This document shows, piece after piece, positions 1-9,666 of a stretch of DNA of 64,000 bases; position 1 is the stretch's first letter; each line of letters begins with the position of its first letter. Both the position numbers and the translations under genes were made by a program. Source of the DNA: Pseudomonadota bacterium (GTDB lineage Bacteria; Desulfobacterota; Binatia; Binatales; Binataceae); NCBI GenBank assembly GCA_021324755.1, contig JAJPIL010000022.1:109277-173276 (forward strand), read 5' to 3'. The notes below the pieces were generated by a model. The model was not told the origin of the DNA. It made no database searches and saw only the letters and a list, made by a program, of their open reading frames with translations.

Positions 1-545
1 CCCATTTGGCGCCCACCGACGCGGGATACGTGATGTTGCTAACCAAACTTGTCCATCAGCGGTCGCTGGGCTTCTTGGCGTTCGTCGTAGCCACGACAAT
101 CATCGTCGCCGTGACCAGCGCAGCGCTATGGCGTGGCCTTTATTCGGTTTCGACCCTTGGAATTGGCCTTTTGGCTCTGACCGGCGTGGGTCTTTGGCTT
201 GACGTGCTCAAGCCTGCTCACGCGTATCTGTATTCGCTCAAATCCTTTGTCGCCGAAATCAGTAGGATTGCCGACAGCTCGCAGGTGTATGTCCTGGGCG
301 GAGAGAACTACCAGGTCTCGTTTTACTGGGGTGGACCGGTTCCCGTTTTCCGGCCGGAGTCGTTGCGAGAGTTCGCTGGGGGTAAATTTTACATTGTCGG
401 CTTGAGCAGGGAGTTGTCACGGCTTGCTCTTCCCGAGCACTACCGGCTTGTCCTTCGCCAGAGCTCGGGAGTATATCGCGCAGGCAGTGACGAGATTGTG
501 TTGGCGCAAGTAGTCCCCGTGGGCGAGCGCACCACAGCGCCCTGA
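1..545 (+). CDS. C-terminal part of a membrane glycosyltransferase (GT39/ArnT-like), truncated by the window edge
   Basis: Frame is open to the left edge. TM helices are followed by a soluble C-terminal region (VYVLGGENYQVSFYWGGPVPVF) of the type that ends ArnT/PMT-like proteins. Confidence 0.55.
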   Translation, partial: HLAPTDAGYVMLLTKLVHQRSLGFLAFVVATTIIVAVTSAALWRGLYSVSTLGIGLLALTGVGLWLDVLKPAHAYLYSLKSFVAEISRIADSSQVYVLGGENYQVSFYWGGPVPVFRPESLREFAGGKFYIVGLSRELSRLALPEHYRLVLRQSSGVYRAGSDEIVLAQVVPVGERTTAP

Positions 546-844
546 AGCTTCTTGCTGTCGCCCTGTGGACGAACATCCAGGGCATGTGGGATCCTGTGGC
601 AAGGTATTCTCTAGCACGACGCTGTTGCGGGCCGATATGGCGAGCACGAAGTTCGGCGGCAGCGGCAGATCGATTGCTGACTCGCTGATCGAGCAAAAGA
701 GAGTTGTGGTCTATGTTCCCGGCGACCAGCTTTCCGCGACCCTGGCCCTTTGGCGGGCTGTTTAACTAGCCCACTGTGCAGATAATGATGTGCTCAATCG
801 GCATCGTGTAAGAGTTAGGTGAAAGGCGACACGAGGATATTTGA

Positions 845-1063
845 ATGAAGTTTGCGCACTTCGTTAATTTCGTTGCGTCATTAGTGCTTCCGGTGTGGAG
901 CTTGTCTGTAATTGGCCTGGGCTTGGCCTATATGAGTTTCGCTTGGCTAGTCTGTGGTGCTGGAATCGGCGTGGTAGCATTCGTCCTTCTTGCAGGAAAT
1001 CCTGTTTTTGCTCGCTGTCCCTCTGAAACAGGCTGCGACCAAGTCCAAACAGCAAGCCGATAA
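845..1063 (+). CDS. Small putative two-TM membrane protein
   Basis: 72-aa ORF with ATG and two hydrophobic segments; no family recognised. Overlapped by a +1-frame ORF at 990..1193. Confidence 0.3.
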   Translation: MKFAHFVNFVASLVLPVWSLSVIGLGLAYMSFAWLVCGAGIGVVAFVLLAGNPVFARCPSETGCDQVQTASR

Positions 1064-1234
1064 AAGCTTATTAGCGCAATCGATTGATAAGTTCCTGGCA
1101 GAAAAGACAGCGCTTCTTCGAGTTCGCTGGGTTCGACGGCACGACGATGACTTTCTCTTTCCGAGATTGCTAATCGAGCGTTTATTGGGGTAGGCTCGTA
1201 ATTGCCGATATCGGATAAGTTCCGCCGAAAGCGT

Positions 1235-1570
1235 ATGCCGATTTACGAGTATCAGTGCGAGGAATGCGGGACGATTAGCGCACATGTAGTGCTTGGCGCT
1301 CAGCCATCGGCTGAACTTAGTTGCCCAAGCTGTGGGTCGCCTGAGCTTAGACGGGTGTTGTCGAGCTTTGCTGTGGTCGAGAGCGAGGCGTCAAGGCTTG
1401 CAAACTTTGACCCCTCAAGGCCGCGCGATGAATCGTTTTACCGAGATTCACGCAACGTAGGCCTGTGGGCAAAAAAGCGTGCCCAACAGATGGGAATAGA
1501 CCTCGGGCCGAAATTTGAAGAGACGGTCGAGAAAGCTCGAAGCGGCAAGCTGATCAAGGAAATGCTCTGA
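1235..1570 (+). CDS. FmdB family zinc-ribbon protein
   Basis: MPIYEYQCEECGTISAHVVLG...LSCPSCGSPELRRVLSSF is the canonical FmdB-type CxxC...CxxC start. Confidence 0.9.
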   Translation: MPIYEYQCEECGTISAHVVLGAQPSAELSCPSCGSPELRRVLSSFAVVESEASRLANFDPSRPRDESFYRDSRNVGLWAKKRAQQMGIDLGPKFEETVEKARSGKLIKEML

Positions 1571-1599
1571 GCGGCCGAAGCCCGCAACCGGGGGGCGAC

Positions 1600-1962
1600 T
1601 TGACTGCGTGGATCGCCGAACTAGTGGGCTTGCGTGGAGTAGTCCGCGGGTTTGTGAAACTAATGAAGACCAGGGTGCCCATCGAGGACGAAAAAGACCG
1701 CCTGGGACGTAAATTGCGCGACGTCGAAAAGGCGCGCGAGGATCAATGGGCGGCTGAGCGCGACAGGGAGCTGCTGGAGAAGCTTCGTAAGAAGATGGGC
1801 TTGCAGAGTTCGCCTGAACTACAATGCCCCGTCTGCGGCAAGACGCTGAAGCCCGTTACGTTAGGCGAGATCAAAGTTGACGAATGTCAAGAGCATGGCG
1901 CTTGGCTTGACAGGGCTACCCTTCAGCACCTGTTGACGGAGATTCTCAAAAAGCCCGAGTAA
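1600..1962 (+). CDS. zf-TFIIB-type zinc-ribbon protein
   Basis: C-terminal LQCPVCGKTLKPVTLGEIKVDECQEHGAWLDRATLQHLL matches the zf-TFIIB pattern; N-terminal half is charged coiled coil. Confidence 0.75.
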   Translation: MTAWIAELVGLRGVVRGFVKLMKTRVPIEDEKDRLGRKLRDVEKAREDQWAAERDRELLEKLRKKMGLQSSPELQCPVCGKTLKPVTLGEIKVDECQEHGAWLDRATLQHLLTEILKKPE

Positions 1963-2193
1963 GCGTCCCGGTGCGCGTCTAAAGTAGGCGGTTTCGGTTG
2001 CTGGTTGACGCTTACGGTTTCGCGGGGCACCGCCGAAGCGCTTACACGTCTGGAGCGACGTGTTGACCTGTGGCCTACCGCTGGTTTCCAAAAGGTGGCT
2101 CCTAGACTAGCGCAAAAGCCAGGTTCGCCTGCGCTCGACTCGCCTTGGCTAAATTCGGACCGATAAGCATAAGGTCTGTCGAGACTGAGCGGC

Positions 2194-3057
2194 CTACTCG
2201 AAGACTATCGTGCGGTTGCGATGGACGAGAACCCGCTTGAGCAGGTGAGCGCGGACCGCTTTGGCGAGAACGCTTACCTCGATGTCTTTCCCTTTGCGCG
2301 CGATATCCTTCACCGTGTCGCGATGGGTTACGGGCGTGGTCGCCTGAGCGATGATCGGACCGGCGTCGAGCTCTTCGGTGACGTAATGGGCGGTAGCTCC
2401 CACGAGTTTGACACCACGTTCGTAAGCCTGCCGGTAAGGATGGGCGCCCACGAAAGCGGGTAGAAAGCTGTGGTGAATGTTGATTATCGGTTTGCCCCAG
2501 GCGCGCAGAAAGTCGCCCGTGAGAATTTGCATGTAGCGCGCAAGCACTACCAGTGTGCAGTTCAGCTGGTTTAGGGTGTCGAGCAGTTTAGCTTCCGCCT
2601 GGTGCTTGCGGTCCTTTTCCACCGGAATGGTGTAGAACGGCACCTCGAAGGGCTTGACTAACGGCTCCAAATCGGGGTGGTTGCTGATTACCGCCACGAC
2701 GTCACCCCCAAGCTCGCCCAGATGATGGCGGCTTAGGAGATCGATCATGCAGTGGGGTAATTTTGACACCATGATAACGATACGCTCGCGGTCACGATCG
2801 TCGAAGAGCTGCCAACGCAAAGAAAGATCTTGAAGCACGCGCGGAAGCTCTGCAGCTAAGATGGTGCGCAAATGGGCTATCGGGTGGTTCATGCTTTCGA
2901 AGTAGATGCGCCAGAAAAATTGGCCGTCGTCGCGGTCCGTATCCTGGTCGGACTCGATAATGTTGCAGCCGTTGTTGTATAAAAGGGTGGAAACTCCGGC
3001 GATTATCCCTGGGCGATCCAAACACGAGATGAGCAACGTGCCCCTTTGCGACTCCAT
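2194..3057 (-). CDS. purU: Formyltetrahydrofolate deformylase
   Basis: N-terminal ACT domain (LLISCLDRPGIIAGVSTLLY) plus formyltransferase core (INIHHSFLPAFVGAHPYRQAYERGVKLVGATAHYVTEELDAGPIIAQ). Confidence 0.95.
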   Translation of the reverse strand: MESQRGTLLISCLDRPGIIAGVSTLLYNNGCNIIESDQDTDRDDGQFFWRIYFESMNHPIAHLRTILAAELPRVLQDLSLRWQLFDDRDRERIVIMVSKLPHCMIDLLSRHHLGELGGDVVAVISNHPDLEPLVKPFEVPFYTIPVEKDRKHQAEAKLLDTLNQLNCTLVVLARYMQILTGDFLRAWGKPIINIHHSFLPAFVGAHPYRQAYERGVKLVGATAHYVTEELDAGPIIAQATTPVTHRDTVKDIARKGKDIEVSVLAKAVRAHLLKRVLVHRNRTIVFE

Positions 3058-3258
3058 CCGAAACCAACCTCCGTACTGCCTGAACCTTCTGCCCTACGAT
3101 CCTAATCGATCGATTGTAGCGTGCACAGGCCGCTCGAGCTCGCGAACCATTCGGTGGCGGAAGTTTTGAGAAAGAGAATTTAAACCGTAAAGACTACGTA
3201 GGAACGGCCAGCTCGAACGTGGTACGCCGAGTCCGTCAGGTCAAGCTTACAACAGGCG

Positions 3259-4029
3259 ATGAAAGAAAAGCCTAGTATCGACCGAGGTGCGCTTTTCGTG
3301 GTTGCCACGCCAATCGGCAACCTAAAGGACATCACATTGCGAGCGCTCGAAGTCTTGGCGCAAGTTGATTTGATTGCCTGCGAAGATACCAGGCGCACGG
3401 CGCGGCTTCTTGCCGCGCACGGAATAAAGAAGCCTCTGGTGAGCTATTTTGAACACAACGAAGCCGAGCGCGCGCGGGAGTTGCTCGCTCGCCTGGGCGA
3501 AGGTGCCAAGATTGCTTTGGTCACGGATGCCGGAACGCCAGGAATCTCCGATCCTGGATACCGACTGGTGCGTGGCGCGCGCGAGGCCGGCCTTTCGGTT
3601 TTCGTCGTACCCGGAGCTTCCGCGCTCACGGCGGCGCTCTCCGTTGCAGGTATCAGCGCGCCTACTTTTTGCTTCGAGGGCTTTTTACCTCCAAAAGCTG
3701 GTCAACGGCAAAGGGCATTGCAAAAACTCGTGAACGAAACAAGAACTATGGTTTTCTTCGAGGCGCCCCACCGCTTGGCTCAAGCGCTATTCGATATGGC
3801 TACCATCTTGGGTGCCGACCGCGAGGCTGCTGTTCTTCGAGAATTGACCAAAATATTCGAGGAGGCGCACTTGGGAAGCCTAGGCGAGCTTGCCAGAAAA
3901 TATGCCGGAAAACGCGTGCGAGGCGAGGCAACGATTATCGTCGCCGGAAAAAAGGCGTCTGGTGCGCCGGAAGCGAGGTTAAGTGACGCTGATGAGCGGT
4001 TGATGCAAGACGTTCGTTCTAATGACTGA
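3259..4029 (+). CDS. rsmI: 16S rRNA (cytidine(1402)-2'-O)-methyltransferase
   Basis: LFVVATPIGNLKDITLRALEVL...CEDTRRTARLLAAHGI...LVTDAGTPGISDPGYRLV motifs. Confidence 0.95.
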   Translation: MKEKPSIDRGALFVVATPIGNLKDITLRALEVLAQVDLIACEDTRRTARLLAAHGIKKPLVSYFEHNEAERARELLARLGEGAKIALVTDAGTPGISDPGYRLVRGAREAGLSVFVVPGASALTAALSVAGISAPTFCFEGFLPPKAGQRQRALQKLVNETRTMVFFEAPHRLAQALFDMATILGADREAAVLRELTKIFEEAHLGSLGELARKYAGKRVRGEATIIVAGKKASGAPEARLSDADERLMQDVRSND

Positions 4030-4304
4030 ATTTTTAGGAGCTGATAACTGAGGCTTAACGCCGCCCCGGGCCAGCGCTGATTGGGTTGCCGCATGCATTC
4101 AATCGGGCTGCTTACGACAATGAGTAAGTCTTTCAATTCGTGTGCAGAAGCGAGCGCTCGATTGCCGGGCGGCACTAGAGCGTTAGGGCGATCTGGCGTC
4201 TAACTGCTGCCCAAAATAGTTAATTCTTGAAACAAGCGCAACGCTAAGTTTCAATGCCGCAAAGGAGGCTAGAGAAGATCCGTAATCGATAGGGAAGTCG
4301 GAAA

Positions 4305-4832
4305 ATGGAAGCGAGCGATAAGCTATCCCAAGGCCAAGGAGGACATAGCACGTCCAAGGACGAAAACGTTGTTTTGGTAATCCATGGGCCAAATCTTAAC
4401 CTTTTAGGCGAGCGGGAACCCGAAATTTACGGCCGAACGACCCTCCATGAAATCAATCTTCGTATTCGAACTCTCGGCCGGGAATTAGGTCTTGAAGTGG
4501 AAACGTTTCAATCAAACAGCGAAGGCGCTATCGTCGATCAGATTCAATCGCAACGGGGGCGCGTCAAGTTGGTCATAATCAATCCTGCCGGCTACACCCA
4601 GTACGGGGTTGCCATCCGCGACGCGCTTCTTGCGATTCACGTACCGGTGATTGAAGTCCATATGACCAACGTGTACCGCAGAGAGCCGCTGCGTCACGGT
4701 TCGGTTTTCGCCGATATCGCGTATGGCAGAATCATGGGATTCGGCGCCGACAGCTACGTACTGGCGATCCGCGCGGCTGCTTCGATCTTGTTAGGTGGCG
4801 ATTCGAAGGCGGCCAGCAAAACTGGCTCGTAA
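4305..4832 (+). CDS. aroQ: Type II 3-dehydroquinate dehydratase
   Basis: IHGPNLNLLGEREPEIYG ... NSEGAIVDQI ... EVHMTNVYRREPLRH. Confidence 0.9.
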   Translation: MEASDKLSQGQGGHSTSKDENVVLVIHGPNLNLLGEREPEIYGRTTLHEINLRIRTLGRELGLEVETFQSNSEGAIVDQIQSQRGRVKLVIINPAGYTQYGVAIRDALLAIHVPVIEVHMTNVYRREPLRHGSVFADIAYGRIMGFGADSYVLAIRAAASILLGGDSKAASKTGS

Positions 4833-4837
4833 CGCAT

Positions 4838-4888
4838 GCCTTGCCACAGCCGAGCAGCCTTGGACGGCTCAACAAGGCTCGGTAAGGC
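4838..4888 (+). terminator. Imperfect long hairpin after aroQ, possible terminator
   Basis: GCCTT..GCCGAG..CCTTG-loop-CAAGG..CTCGGT..AAGGC arms with G-U pairs; no strong U-tract. Confidence 0.35.
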
Positions 4889-4932
4889 AAGAGGCTAGTT
4901 TAATTGTACCCAGGGCATCGGTGAGCGATTTG

Positions 4933-4950
4933 AACCGGTTGTAACCGGTT
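4933..4950. promoter_or_regulatory. Tandem AACCGGTT palindromes, candidate operator upstream of accB
   Basis: Two identical 8-bp palindromes (4933-4940 and 4943-4950) at 10-bp period, ~70 bp before the accB ATG. Confidence 0.35.
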
Positions 4951-5019
4951 TTAGCCGAGCAAGGCTGGTCGCCATCCGGGGAACTCCTAAAACCGTGTGG
5001 TGGGACTTGGACAGAAACG

Positions 5020-5508
5020 ATGGAGCTTCGAGAGTTAAAGGCTTTGGTAACCCTAATGCGCCAGAACGACCTGGTTGAACTTGAGCTGGAAGATGGCAAA
5101 AGTCGTATCAGGCTTGTGCGTCAAGCTGGCTCCTCCGCGCCGACGACCCACGCTGGGGGCAAAATCGGCGCGGTTAAACCGCTCGAGGTGCAGCGCGCTT
5201 CGGCTCCCGCCGTGGCCGCAAACGCGTCGCCAGACGCGGGCAGTGACGAACCTCATCTAGCGCCCAACCAGGTTTTGGTGCGAAGCCCTATGGTTGGAAC
5301 CTTTTATCGCGCGCCTTCGCCCGATGCTCCGCCCTTTGTTGAGGAGGGAGATATGGTGCGAAAAGGCCAGCCACTGTGTATTATCGAGGCAATGAAGATG
5401 ATGAATGAGATTACGGCCGAAGTAGAAGGGCGCGTCGTCCGAATTCTGTGTCAGAACGCACAGCCCGTCGGCTACGGTCAGCCGCTGATGGTATTGGAGA
5501 CGGGGTAA
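5020..5508 (+). CDS. accB: Acetyl-CoA carboxylase biotin carboxyl carrier protein
   Basis: C-terminal biotinyl motif [34 protein letters not shown]; directly followed by accC. Confidence 0.95.
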   Translation: MELRELKALVTLMRQNDLVELELEDGKSRIRLVRQAGSSAPTTHAGGKIGAVKPLEVQRASAPAVAANASPDAGSDEPHLAPNQVLVRSPMVGTFYRAPSPDAPPFVEEGDMVRKGQPLCIIEAMKMMNEITAEVEGRVVRILCQNAQPVGYGQPLMVLETG

Positions 5509-5530
5509 GGCGCGAATAAGAAGACTAGCT

Positions 5531-6925
5531 TTGAGCGGAGCGGTTAGCACGGTGTTTAAAAAGGTTTTGGTGGCAAACCGAGGTACGATCGCGATTCGCA
5601 TAATTCGCGCGTGCCGCGAATTGGGTATTAAGACGGTCGCCGTATATTCGACCGCGGATCGGCGAGCTTTGCATGCCAGAATGGCAGATGAGGCAGTCTG
5701 TATCGGGCCTGCTGCGGCCGAAGACAGCTACCTGAATATTCCCGCGATCATCAGCGCCGCGAGGGCCTACGGAGCTGATGCTGTTCACCCAGGGTACGGT
5801 TTTCTCTCAGAAAACGGGGACTTCGCCGAGGCCTGTCAACGCTCAGGGCTCCATTTCATCGGCCCGCGAGCTCGACACATAAGGCTGATGGGAGACAAAC
5901 CACGCGCGCTTCGGATAATGCGGCGTTATGGAGTCCCAGTTTTGCCGGGCAGCGAGGGTACCGGAATAGTTGAACTTAAGCAAGCGCTCGAGCAGGCCAA
6001 AAGGATCGGATACCCGGTATTGATCAAGGCCGCAGCCGGAGGTGGCGGCAAAGGTATGCGAATAGTGCGAGACGGCGACGAATTGGCACGTCTGTTTCCG
6101 CTGGCTCAGGCTGAAAGCGAAGCCGCGTTCGGATCGCGCAAGATGTATCTGGAGAAGTACGTCGAAAAGGCCCGCCACGTCGAGTTTCAGATCCTTGCCG
6201 ACAACTACCGGCACGTAATCCATCTGGGCGAGCGCGATTGCTCGATTCAACGCCGCCATCAGAAAGTGGTCGAGGAAGCACCGTGTCCGGTTCTGACCAG
6301 CCGTCTGCGGGAAAAAATGGGGCGTGCCGCCGTGCGAGCGGCAGAGGTGGTCGGGTATTCCAACGTCGGCACAGTAGAATTTCTCCTGAGCGACTCAGGC
6401 GACTTCTATTTTATCGAGATGAACACGCGGATACAGGTCGAGCACGGGGTTACCGAGATGGTCACCGGGGTCGATCTGGTCAAAGCAAGTATCTTGCTTG
6501 CCATGGGGGAACGGCTTTGGCTCAAGCAACGAGATGTCGCCTTTAATGGAGCAGCCATCGAATGCCGGATCTACGCAGAGGATCCCGAAACTCATCTGCC
6601 CTCGCCCGGAGTTGTCTCCAATCACCATCCGCCTGGCGGTCTCGGTGTACGTGTCGAGACCGCGCTCTACGACGGATACCATGTGCCGATGCATTACGAC
6701 CCGTTGATAGCAAAGCTCATCGTGCATGGCGAGACCCGACCTCTTGCAATAGCGCGAGCACGTGCAGCCCTGCGTGAGTACGTGATCGATGGGATCAAGA
6801 CGAACATCCCGCTCCATCTGAAAATTCTCGACGACAAGGACTTTCAGCGCGGCGACGTGCACACCGACTTTCTAACCCGCTTCGAGCCTAAAGAAGAAGT
6901 GCGGCAGCTTCGCAAAGCCGGATAA
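5531..6925 (+). CDS. accC: Acetyl-CoA carboxylase biotin carboxylase subunit
   Basis: KVLVANRGTIAIRIIRACRELGI, ATP-grasp GGGGKGMRIV, GERDCSIQRRHQKVVEEAP, FIEMNTRIQVEH. Confidence 0.97.
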   Translation: MSGAVSTVFKKVLVANRGTIAIRIIRACRELGIKTVAVYSTADRRALHARMADEAVCIGPAAAEDSYLNIPAIISAARAYGADAVHPGYGFLSENGDFAEACQRSGLHFIGPRARHIRLMGDKPRALRIMRRYGVPVLPGSEGTGIVELKQALEQAKRIGYPVLIKAAAGGGGKGMRIVRDGDELARLFPLAQAESEAAFGSRKMYLEKYVEKARHVEFQILADNYRHVIHLGERDCSIQRRHQKVVEEAPCPVLTSRLREKMGRAAVRAAEVVGYSNVGTVEFLLSDSGDFYFIEMNTRIQVEHGVTEMVTGVDLVKASILLAMGERLWLKQRDVAFNGAAIECRIYAEDPETHLPSPGVVSNHHPPGGLGVRVETALYDGYHVPMHYDPLIAKLIVHGETRPLAIARARAALREYVIDGIKTNIPLHLKILDDKDFQRGDVHTDFLTRFEPKEEVRQLRKAG

Positions 6926-7140
6926 GCGACCGGGGCGTGCGTATGGGGGCCTTTTGGCGCTTGGCTCTTTGAGGTGCTTATAGTGCTCGTTGCGATTTGA
7001 TTTTTCGCTGCGCTCGTCTGCATTTACTTGGATGGATTAGTGGTGATAGGTGGACCGTTTAATCTGGCGCTGGTTATGAGTTACCACGATCGCCACGCTA
7101 CGATGAGCCAATTTGACGATAATCGATCAAGCGATTTGGG

Positions 7141-8310
7141 TTGCTGATGGTGTCAGTAGGTCGCTTCCGCTTGTTTGCGCTATGGATTACAGCGGCGTGC
7201 TTAGCTCTTGCAGTGCTTTGCGCGAGAGCTGAGGGGCCGCCGTTGGCTAACAAGCCATCATCGATAAGTCAAACGCCATCGTCTGGTGATTCTGGACAAA
7301 ATACGGCTCCCGCCAAACGGGCTCTGGGAGTTGATTCGCAGCAGTCCTCGACTGCGACGCCATCTTCACACTCTCAAAGTTCAATTCCGGTGCCTAAAAT
7401 CGAGGTGGTATCGCCTCGCTACAATTTTGGCTCAGTGTTAGAGGGTACGCTTATTCGCCACGCGTTTACTCTGCGCAACGCGGGTCAAGCAGACCTCGTG
7501 ATCAAGGCCGTCCACGCCGCTTGTGGATGCACGGCGGGAAAACCGGCACGCCAGATACTCAAGCCCGGCGAATCTACGGATCTGGATGTCACTTTCGACA
7601 CGCACTTTGAAAAAGGCTATCGCTCGCGTACGGTTACGGTCTATACCAACGACCCAGTGAACCCGGCTGTAGACCTCATTTTGGAAGGTCAAATTAGGGT
7701 AGAACTCGAAGCAAGGCCTTCGGAGTTAAATTTCGGTACGGTGCGCCGCGGCCAAGAGCTGACCCGCGATGTTGAGGTGGTATTCACGGGTGAGGGGCCT
7801 TTCGAGATAAGGGGAGTTTCCAATTCCAATTCGAACATCGAGGCGCAAGTCATTTCCTCGGCGAAGGCGAGCAAAGCTAATTCACGGTTGCGAATCACTT
7901 TGCGCAAAACGATGCCGGTCGGGCCTTTTTACGATACGGTCCAGGTCGTGACCAGTCGAGAGACACTGGTCGTGCCGGTCTTTGGTCGAGTCATCGGCGA
8001 CTTGATAGCCGACCCGCCTCAGGTTTCCTTTGGCGTCGTCGGCCGAGGACATCCCACAGAGCGGATTTTACGGTTAACTAACGCCGGTCAAAAGCCGATT
8101 AAGATAATCGCTATTTCGAGCTCGAATCCTAGCGTCACGGCTAAAGCCGAGGAAACTAAACCCGGAAAAGAGTATAAAATCGTTGTAGAGCTGCTGAAAG
8201 ACGCTCCCGAGGGACAGGTGCGTGGGGCATTGCGTGTGGTTACGGACAGTCCGACTGAGACCTCTCTTACAATACCGTTTTACGCTATAGTCGGTGGCCT
8301 ACGCAGCTAA
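7141..8310 (+). CDS. Secreted DUF1573-type protein with ASH/MSP-like Ig repeats
   Basis: Signal peptide, Ser/Thr-rich linker, then repeats of the type FGSVLEGTLIRHAFTLRNAGQADLVIKAVHAACGCT / LNFGTVRRGQ / VSFGVVGRGHPTERILRLTNAG. Confidence 0.8.
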   Translation: MLMVSVGRFRLFALWITAACLALAVLCARAEGPPLANKPSSISQTPSSGDSGQNTAPAKRALGVDSQQSSTATPSSHSQSSIPVPKIEVVSPRYNFGSVLEGTLIRHAFTLRNAGQADLVIKAVHAACGCTAGKPARQILKPGESTDLDVTFDTHFEKGYRSRTVTVYTNDPVNPAVDLILEGQIRVELEARPSELNFGTVRRGQELTRDVEVVFTGEGPFEIRGVSNSNSNIEAQVISSAKASKANSRLRITLRKTMPVGPFYDTVQVVTSRETLVVPVFGRVIGDLIADPPQVSFGVVGRGHPTERILRLTNAGQKPIKIIAISSSNPSVTAKAEETKPGKEYKIVVELLKDAPEGQVRGALRVVTDSPTETSLTIPFYAIVGGLRS

Positions 8311-9079
8311 TCACATGATTGTGGCGTCGGATGTTTTTCCGCAGCTGAAACAGTCGATAGCGTAGCTAGTCTCGCGGTGCCAAAAGTTTGCCGGCTGAGA
8401 CCGGAGCGAGTAGCGCTGTTGGGAGAGTTCGTGGTTCGAGTACTGCTTTGGAAAGCCGAAGCCAACCTTTTTTGTGTCAGCTTTCCAGGTGGCATATTCT
8501 GGATGCGCTTCAGAGTAGCGGCTAGCGATGCAGTAGGGAGGCAGCTTTTTGGTGGCGCTTAACAGTGTAGTTACCGTACGAGTTGTCAGCTCGACTTCAA
8601 GTGATGACGAATATGTGCCACGGCGAATTGGATCGCTGGTGGGAACAGGAACAGTTCCGATCGTGATCCTCGAGAAAGCCGAGAAAACCGGTAATGAAGA
8701 AAACTTGTGATTTTCGGTAAAGTTCTTTTCGGTGCAGCTTGTGCTGAACCTGCACAGTTGAGCCTTCCAACGCGATTAGTTTCAAGTTCTCTACCGCCTA
8801 GCAGGCCGCCTCACCTGAGAAGGTATGCGCTTTGCTCTTACACAAGGAAAGGTATGGTTTTATTTTTGGTTTTAAAATCGGGCTTTCCGGCACGACAGTT
8901 GAAAGTCTGATCAGTTTGATCTTTGAAAGCGCGGTCGTCCGGCCCTGTTAGCGTTTGAGCTTTACGTGGGCGAATTTAAGCTTTTAAAGTTTTGTTAGCA
9001 GAAAGGTTCCGGTTGGCGACATGAAGTTAGGCGTGCGTTGAATCGACGTAGCCCGGGAAGGAAAAATCCAGGAGGCCTA

Positions 9080-9346
9080 ATGCCGGGGCAGTTAATTCAT
9101 CTGTTGATTAAAGCGTACGACATCGTAACGCACAGTTATGATGGGTGGGTTCGGCGTGGGTCGAAGGATCGCAAACAACTGGAGATATCGAGCGACGAAC
9201 TTGACGAGGTGTTGAAAGCGGTAACTGGTGGGCTTCAATTCGTTCGATGTATCTGGTTTTGCCCCGAGGATCATAAGTTTGGTATTACGTGTCAGTACGG
9301 TGAAACGACGATAGACCTCAGTATGCAGGTCCGTGATGCTCACTAG
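9080..9346 (+). CDS. Hypothetical small protein (88 aa)
   Basis: ATG preceded by AGGAGG; complete ORF MPGQLIHLLIKAYDIVTHSYDGW...; no family recognised. Confidence 0.5.
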   Translation: MPGQLIHLLIKAYDIVTHSYDGWVRRGSKDRKQLEISSDELDEVLKAVTGGLQFVRCIWFCPEDHKFGITCQYGETTIDLSMQVRDAH

Positions 9347-9666
9347 CCTTTTCGCTTGCGATTAAAAGCGATTGAAGGTTGGCCGGGGGCGCGGGCGGTC
9401 TTAATGGTCCGTTAAATGGGCGAGCCTCGAGGCAGCGGAATAGCTTGGGGACCGTGCGCTTGCTTTAGGAATTACTGGTCGGGATTGAGTTGTGGTGGGA
9501 GCGCCTTTCAGACTGCGGCGATGTATAATCGGCTGTAGACGCGCTTGACCGTCCTGAGATTCGCGCTTTTTACGACGAGAAGGTAATTTCTTTCGGCCGA
9601 GCGCGTGGGGATAGCACAAGAGATAAGCGGTGACCAGAGTGAAAGTGTCCCCGAGAAGGGGCTGCG

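Noticed and set aside
4183-4392. 69-aa minus-strand ORF upstream of aroQ
   Set aside because: Overlaps the aroQ start region and has no recognisable motif.
8370-8410. TPP-riboswitch-like 5' half (CGGTGCC...GGCTGAGACCGG)
   Set aside because: The required second half (CCTGATCTGGATAATGCCAGCG-type) is missing and no thiamine gene follows.
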